A DNA stretch of 64,000 nucleotides from Actinobacteria bacterium HGW-Actinobacteria-5 (lineage in GTDB: Bacteria; Actinomycetota; Actinomycetes; Propionibacteriales; Propionibacteriaceae): contig PHEV01000006.1 of assembly GCA_002843035.1 (NCBI GenBank), forward strand, positions 1 through 64,000, read 5' to 3'. The notes under the pieces are model-generated. The model saw only the letters and a list, made by a program, of their open reading frames with translations, was not told the DNA's origin and did no database searches. The translations under genes were made by a program, and so were the position numbers. Below, one piece after another: positions 59,554 to 64,000 of the stretch (positions are counted from its first letter, which is position 1; the number at the start of each line of letters is the position of its first letter).

Positions 59554-61058
59554 CCCTTCCGACCACGCCCCCGGCGCCGGCCCCGGCTCCGACGCCGATG
59601 GGAAAGGGGACGCTGAGCCGGCAGTTGGTGCTGCGCACGACCGCCCTGGTGGCCCTGGTCACCGTGGCGCTGAGCATGTTCACCGCGCTGGCCAGCTTCC
59701 AGATCCTGCAGCAGCAGCTGGACAGCCGGCTCGAGTCGGCGATCGAGCGTCCCGCGTTCCGGTCGCGGCCGGGCAGCACCGGAACCAACACCGGCACTGA
59801 CGAGCAGACCTCGCCCGGCGACCCCGGCGGTTCAGGGCTGATCCGGGTCGACGCCACCCTCGGCCAGGACGCCGCCGGCAACCTGGTCGTGACGCTGTAC
59901 CGGGATCCGACCCGTCCGGACAGCATCAGCCGGGCCACCGTTGTCCAGCTGCTCGCCGCCGTGGCGAACCGGGTGAACGCTGCGCCGTTCACGGTGCGGG
60001 TGAACGGCGGCGGCCTCTACCGCGTCCAGGTGCGCACCGACGCGAACTCCGTGACCACCATGGTCGGGCTGCCCTACAGCGAGGTGACCTCGCCGATGAC
60101 CAGCCAGCTGGTCATGGCCGGGCTGCTCACCATCGGCGCCGTCGTCTTGTCCTACGTCGCGGCCCGGCGGGTCGTGGAGACCAGCCTGCGTCCGCTGACC
60201 CGGCTGGCCGCGACCGCCAACCAGGTGTCGAACCTGCCGCTGGAGAGCGGCGAGGGGCTGGTACCGATCCGGGTAGCCCCCCAGGACGCCAACCCCGCCT
60301 CCGAGGTCGGCCAGGTGGGACTGGCGTTCAACCACATGCTCGACAACGTCGAGAACGCACTGGCCGTGCGTCACCGCAGCGAGACGAAGGTGCGCCAGTT
60401 CGTGGCGGACGCGTCCCACGAACTGCGCAACCCGCTGGCCTCCATCCGCGGCTACGCCGAGCTGACCCGCCGTGGCAGCGAGGAGCTGCCCGAGGACGCC
60501 GCCCACGCGCTCGGCCGGATCGAGGCGGAGTCGGAGCGGATGTCGGCGCTGGTCCAGGACCTGCTCCTGCTTGCCCGCCTGGACTCCGAGCCCACCCTCG
60601 ACCTGCAACCCACGGACGTCACCGAGCTCGTCCTGAACGCGGTCAGCGATGCCCGTGCGGCCAGCTCCGAGCGCACCTGGGGTCTGGACCTGCCGGAGGA
60701 CCCGGTCACGGCGCGGGCGGACGCACACCGCCTGCACCAGGTGGTGGCGAACCTGCTGGCCAACGCCCGCACCCACACCCCTCCGGGCACGCGGGTGGAG
60801 ACCACGTTGCGGGCGGAGGGCGGCTGGGCGGTGATCTCGGTCACCGACAACGGCCCCGGCGTGCCCGAGGAGATCCGCGATTCGGTGTTCGAACGGTTCA
60901 CCAGGGCGGACTCGAGTCGCGTCCGTCAGGCCGGGGGCTCGTCCACCGGGCTCGGGCTGGCCATCGTGTCCGCCGTGGTGAACGCCCACGGAGGCCAGGT
61001 GCTCCTCGACAGCGCGCCCGGTCACACCACGTTCTCGATCCGGATTCCCCTCGCCTGA
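59550..61058 (+). CDS. Sensor histidine kinase
   Basis: 502 residues. Membrane helices lie at about residues 29-52 and 188-210, and flank a periplasmic sensor loop of about 135 residues containing an STGTNTGTDEQTSPGD linker. Then a HAMP segment, the H box FVADASHELRNPLASIRGY with His290, the N box VVANLLANARTHTPPG near 400, G1 DNGPGVPEEI near 432 and G2 STGLGLAIV near 465. It phosphorylates the response regulator encoded just before it. A family-B palindrome starts a few bases after the stop. The neighbours downstream are lipid-sugar glycosyltransferases. Confidence 0.95.
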   Translation: MTLPTTPPAPAPAPTPMGKGTLSRQLVLRTTALVALVTVALSMFTALASFQILQQQLDSRLESAIERPAFRSRPGSTGTNTGTDEQTSPGDPGGSGLIRVDATLGQDAAGNLVVTLYRDPTRPDSISRATVVQLLAAVANRVNAAPFTVRVNGGGLYRVQVRTDANSVTTMVGLPYSEVTSPMTSQLVMAGLLTIGAVVLSYVAARRVVETSLRPLTRLAATANQVSNLPLESGEGLVPIRVAPQDANPASEVGQVGLAFNHMLDNVENALAVRHRSETKVRQFVADASHELRNPLASIRGYAELTRRGSEELPEDAAHALGRIEAESERMSALVQDLLLLARLDSEPTLDLQPTDVTELVLNAVSDARAASSERTWGLDLPEDPVTARADAHRLHQVVANLLANARTHTPPGTRVETTLRAEGGWAVISVTDNGPGVPEEIRDSVFERFTRADSSRVRQAGGSSTGLGLAIVSAVVNAHGGQVLLDSAPGHTTFSIRIPLA

Positions 61059-61062
61059 GCCC

Positions 61063-61141
61063 GGACCGAGTTGGGGACGGTTCCGAACTCGGTCCACGTC
61101 CCGAAGGTGGACCGAGTTCGGAACCGTCCCCAACTCGGTCC
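61063..61141. repeat. REP-like palindrome, family B, copy 3
   Basis: Perfect 24-bp inverted repeat (61073-61096 against 61108-61131), made of two hairpin units with GGACCGAGTT/AACTCGGTCC stems and GGGGACGGTTCCG cores. It begins 5 nt after the histidine kinase stop and fills most of the gap before the GT39 gene. Confidence 0.85.
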
Positions 61142-61174
61142 GCACGGTGAACAGGTCACACGAGGCACACAGGA

Positions 61175-63319
61175 GTGACCGATGGGCCGCCCAGCACGGT
61201 GGCGTTCCATGAACGCATGACGTTGATCGAGACCGAGTCGCCGGCCACAACGGGCGGACCCGCGGACGCACGACCGGTGCGCCACTACTTCAGCTACGTC
61301 GCCGACCGCCCGGACTGGGTGGTGCGGGGCTCTGTGATCGCCCTGCTGGTCGCGACGGCCTTCCTCTACATCTGGGGCCTGTCGGCCTCCGGGTACGCCA
61401 ACTCCTTCTACTCGGCGGCCGCGCAAGCCGGGTCGACCAACCTCGAGGCCTGGTTCTTCGGTTCGCTGGACGGCGGGAACAGCATCACCGTCGACAAGCC
61501 GCCGGCCGCGATCTGGCTGATGGCGCTGTCGGTGCGCCTGTTCGGGCTGAGCTCGTGGAGCATCCTTGTGCCCGAGGCGCTGCTCGGTGTGGCCAGCGTC
61601 GGCGTCCTGTACGCCACCGTGCGACGCAGCCTGCTGTCCTGGCGCAACGCCCCGGGCAGCACCCACCCGTTGACCGCACGCAACGTGCACTGGGCGGCCC
61701 TGGTCGGTGCCGCCGTGTTTGCCCTCACCCCGGTAGCGACGCTGATGTTCCGGTTCAACAATCCCGACGCCCTGTTGGTCTTCACGATGGTGGTGGCGAG
61801 CTACTTCACCGTCCGCGCGTCGGAGACCGCCTCCCGCGGCTGGCTCGCGCTGGCCGGCGTCGCGATCGGGCTGGGCTTCCTGACCAAGATGCTGCAGGCG
61901 TTCCTGGTGCTGCCCGCACTGGTCGTGGCCTACTGGATCGCAGCCCCCGCGTCCTGGAAGAAGCGGCTGCTCGACCTGTTCATCGCGTTCGTGACGATGG
62001 TGGCGTCCTTCGGCTGGTACGTGGCCGTCGTCGAGCTGACCCCCGCGTCCCTGCGGCCCTACATCGGCGGCTCGCAGACCAACTCGCTGCTCGAACTGAT
62101 CATCAGCTACAACGGCCTCGGCCGGATCACCGGGTCCGAGGTCGGCTCGGTGGGCGGTGGCGGAGGCCGAGGCGGGAACTGGGGATCCACCGGCATCCTG
62201 CGCATGTTCGAGGGTGTCTCGGGCGGCATGGTCTCCTGGCTGATCCCTGCCGCGCTGGTGCTCTCGCTCGGCGCGCTCGGCTACGCGTTCGCGCACCGCA
62301 GGCTCGCGCCCTCCGCGGACGGGGAAGGACGCCGGTTGCAGACCCCCAGCCAGGCACTCGCCGCAGGCGTGGTGATCTGGCTCGGCTGGCTCGTCGTCAC
62401 CACGCTCACCTTCAGCTTCATGGCCGGCATCTACCACGACTACTACACGATCGCGCTCGCTCCGGCGATCGGCGGGGCGGTCGCGCTCGGCGGCGCTTCG
62501 CTGTGGGCCCACCGCGGCAGGCTGGCCGCGCGGCTGCTGCTGGCTGCGACCAGCGTGGGCACCGGCACGTGGGCCCTGGTGCTCCTTCAGCAGGCCGGTT
62601 CCTGGTACACGGTCCTCGGCTGGTCGGTGTTCGGCGTCTCCGTCGCGGCCGGTCTCGCCCTGATGTGGGCCGACCAGCTGCCGAGGACGCTCGCGTCCAC
62701 CGCTCTCGCCGCTGCGGTCGTGGCCGCGCTGGCCGGTCCCTACGCCTACTCGATCAACACCGCTGCCACCGCGCACACCGGCTCGATCGTGACCGCCGGC
62801 CCGGTGTCCAGCTTCGGCGGCGGCGGTGGCCCCGGTGACGGGGGTGGCTTCGGCGGACGCGACGGACGCCCGGGCGGCGGACAACCCCCGGGCCAGGCGC
62901 AGGCACAGACGTCGATTGGTACGACGAGCCCCGGCCAGAGCCGCGGCGGCGGCATGGGCGGCCTGCTGAACGGCGCGTCCACCTCCTCCGAGCTGGTCGC
63001 CCTGCTCGAGACGAACGCCTCGCCCTACACCTGGGTGGCAGCGACCGTCGGCTCCCAGAACGCGGCGAGCTACCAGCTGGCCACCGGCGACCCGGTGATG
63101 GCGATCGGCGGCTTCAACGGCTCCGACCCGTCCCCGACCCTCGCGGAGTTCCAGCAGGACGTGGCACAGGGGAGGATCCACTACTTCATCGCGAACAGCA
63201 TCGGCGCATCGAACGGTGGCTCGGACGTCTCCAGTCAGATCACCGAGTGGGTGGAGCAGAACTACACGGCGACGACCGTCGGCGACGCGACCGTCTACGA
63301 CCTGACCGCGGCGAAGTGA
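61175..63319 (+). CDS. GT39-type membrane glycosyltransferase (YkcB-like)
   Basis: 714 residues from GTG at 61175 (ATG at 61217 is a close alternative). The first periplasmic loop holds the catalytic acid and the family motif: NSFYSAAAQAGSTNLEAWFFG, then GNSITVDKPPAAIW near residue 100. About twelve helices follow. Two glycine-rich linkers are present (VGGGGGRGGNW near 325 and FGGGGGPGDGGGFGG near 545). The outer C-terminal domain (ELVALLETNASPYTWVAATV, then IGGFNGSDPSPTLAEFQ) matches the YkcA/YkcB C-terminal type. It should transfer a sugar from polyprenyl phosphate to an envelope acceptor. The GT2 gene next to it would make that lipid-linked donor. Confidence 0.88.
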   Translation: MTDGPPSTVAFHERMTLIETESPATTGGPADARPVRHYFSYVADRPDWVVRGSVIALLVATAFLYIWGLSASGYANSFYSAAAQAGSTNLEAWFFGSLDGGNSITVDKPPAAIWLMALSVRLFGLSSWSILVPEALLGVASVGVLYATVRRSLLSWRNAPGSTHPLTARNVHWAALVGAAVFALTPVATLMFRFNNPDALLVFTMVVASYFTVRASETASRGWLALAGVAIGLGFLTKMLQAFLVLPALVVAYWIAAPASWKKRLLDLFIAFVTMVASFGWYVAVVELTPASLRPYIGGSQTNSLLELIISYNGLGRITGSEVGSVGGGGGRGGNWGSTGILRMFEGVSGGMVSWLIPAALVLSLGALGYAFAHRRLAPSADGEGRRLQTPSQALAAGVVIWLGWLVVTTLTFSFMAGIYHDYYTIALAPAIGGAVALGGASLWAHRGRLAARLLLAATSVGTGTWALVLLQQAGSWYTVLGWSVFGVSVAAGLALMWADQLPRTLASTALAAAVVAALAGPYAYSINTAATAHTGSIVTAGPVSSFGGGGGPGDGGGFGGRDGRPGGGQPPGQAQAQTSIGTTSPGQSRGGGMGGLLNGASTSSELVALLETNASPYTWVAATVGSQNAASYQLATGDPVMAIGGFNGSDPSPTLAEFQQDVAQGRIHYFIANSIGASNGGSDVSSQITEWVEQNYTATTVGDATVYDLTAAK

Positions 63320-63329
63320 GGTGGCAGCG

Positions 63330-64000
63330 ATGAGCGCGCTTCCCGTCCCGGGCGCCGAGGTCCGGCCGTCCGTCCGTACCGCCCTGGTCGACGTGGTGGT
63401 CCCGGTCTACAACGAGGTCGACGATCTGGCCGCGTCGGTGCAGAGGCTGGAGGAGTACCTCGCCGGCAATTTCCCGTACGACTACCGGGTGGTGATCGCG
63501 GACAACGCGTCCACCGATGGCACCTGGCCGGTTGCGCAGCGGCTGGCCGCCCGCAACAGCCACGTCTGGGCTGTGCACCTGGACGCCAAGGGCCGCGGCC
63601 GGGCCTTGCGGCAGACCTGGCTCGCCTCCGACGCGGACGTGGTCGCCTACATGGACGTGGACCTGTCCACCGACCTCAAGGCGCTGCTCCCGCTGGTCGC
63701 GCCGCTGGTGTCGGGGCACTCCGACCTGGCGATCGGATCGCGGCTCGCCCGGGGCTCGCGGGTGACCCGCGGGCCGAAGCGGGAGTTCATCTCGCGCAGC
63801 TACAACCTGATCCTGCGGACGGCGCTCGGCGTGACCTTCTCCGACGCCCAGTGCGGGTTCAAGGCCGTCCGCAGCGACGTCGCGCAGCGGCTGCTGCCGC
63901 TGGTCGAGGACAACAACTGGTTCTTCGACACCGAACTGCTGGTGCTCGCACAACGGGCCGGGCTGCGGATCCACGAGGTACCGGTGGACTGGGTCGACGA
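63330..64000 (+). CDS. Polyprenyl-phosphate glycosyltransferase (GT2), 3' truncated
   Basis: The first 223 codons are inside the window. ATG at 63330 follows GAGGTGG. GT2 motifs: VDVVVPVYNEVDDLAASV near 20, ADNASTDGTW near 58, AYMDVDLSTDLKAL near 108 (the DxD) and IGSRLARGSRVTRGPKREFIS near 137. FSDAQCGFKAV and NNWFFDTELLVLAQRAGLRI complete the dolichol-phosphate-sugar synthase pattern. It would load glucose or mannose onto polyprenyl phosphate for the GT39 enzyme encoded 10 nt upstream. Any C-terminal membrane helices are beyond the window. Confidence 0.9.
   Translation, partial: MSALPVPGAEVRPSVRTALVDVVVPVYNEVDDLAASVQRLEEYLAGNFPYDYRVVIADNASTDGTWPVAQRLAARNSHVWAVHLDAKGRGRALRQTWLASDADVVAYMDVDLSTDLKALLPLVAPLVSGHSDLAIGSRLARGSRVTRGPKREFISRSYNLILRTALGVTFSDAQCGFKAVRSDVAQRLLPLVEDNNWFFDTELLVLAQRAGLRIHEVPVDWVD

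Overview
The window is a gene-dense, very GC-rich stretch typical of an Actinomycetota chromosome. Supporting signs are many GTG and TTG starts, frequent 1-8 nt start/stop overlaps, HspR with HAIR operators before dnaK and clpB, a class E sortase, a CebR-like operator and GT87 envelope glycosyltransferases. The mix (cellobiose phosphorylase very like the Cellulomonas enzyme, GH4, emfourin-type protease) suits a free-living saccharolytic actinobacterium. I cannot fix the genus; Propionibacteriales is only a guess. No rRNA, tRNA, CRISPR array, insertion sequence or phage gene was seen.

Layout. 1-1424: start of purB and purD. 1583-10321: an eight-gene plus-strand operon with a peptide-type ABC importer (lipoprotein, two permeases, two ATPases), a ROK repressor, a GH4 6-phospho-beta-glucosidase and a BadF/NagK-type kinase. 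Opposite it, 14683-10303: cellulose-synthase-like GT2, a HlyD/lipoyl-type membrane protein and a GH81 endo-beta-1,3-glucanase lipoprotein, which may be a beta-glucan synthesis locus. 14911-28131: purA, a CSD-DUF1294 protein, cellobiose phosphorylase behind a CebR-like box, class II aldolase, a TrmH-type methyltransferase, DedA, sirtuin, LemA, pyrE, a spermidine-synthase-like protein and a proline-rich membrane protein. 28166-32972: clpB under HAIR control, then a TetR/MFS divergent pair. 32951-39421: three GT87 membrane glycosyltransferases, a DUF4185 protein and a degenerate CtaA-like protein. 39560-42428: an HTH_42 protein, an autoregulated-looking TetR gene and a metallo-beta-lactamase-fold pseudogene. 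46626-42557: the dnaK-grpE-dnaJ-hspR operon.

46804-56664: an alpha/beta hydrolase, proline dehydrogenase, DUF1992, cystathionine gamma-synthase, CBS and YbaK proteins, an M4 protease that carries its own emfourin-like inhibitor domain, a frameshifted EamA transporter, a secreted metallophosphoesterase, a phosphoribosyltransferase and acylphosphatase. 56655-64000: a YdcF protein, sortase E with a 54-residue partner, a two-component system, and a GT39/GT2 pair running off the window.

Two families of intergenic palindromes recur (97-173 and 35143-35364; 21725-21801, 48828-48895 and 61063-61141). Their hairpin stems differ but both carry the same GGGGACGGTTC core, and the stems show compensatory changes. 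This looks like a REP/BIME-type element and is the most unusual non-coding signal here. The carbohydrate genes suggest a lifestyle based on beta-glucans: import and phosphorolysis of beta-glucosides on one side, and synthesis and trimming of a beta-glucan on the other.
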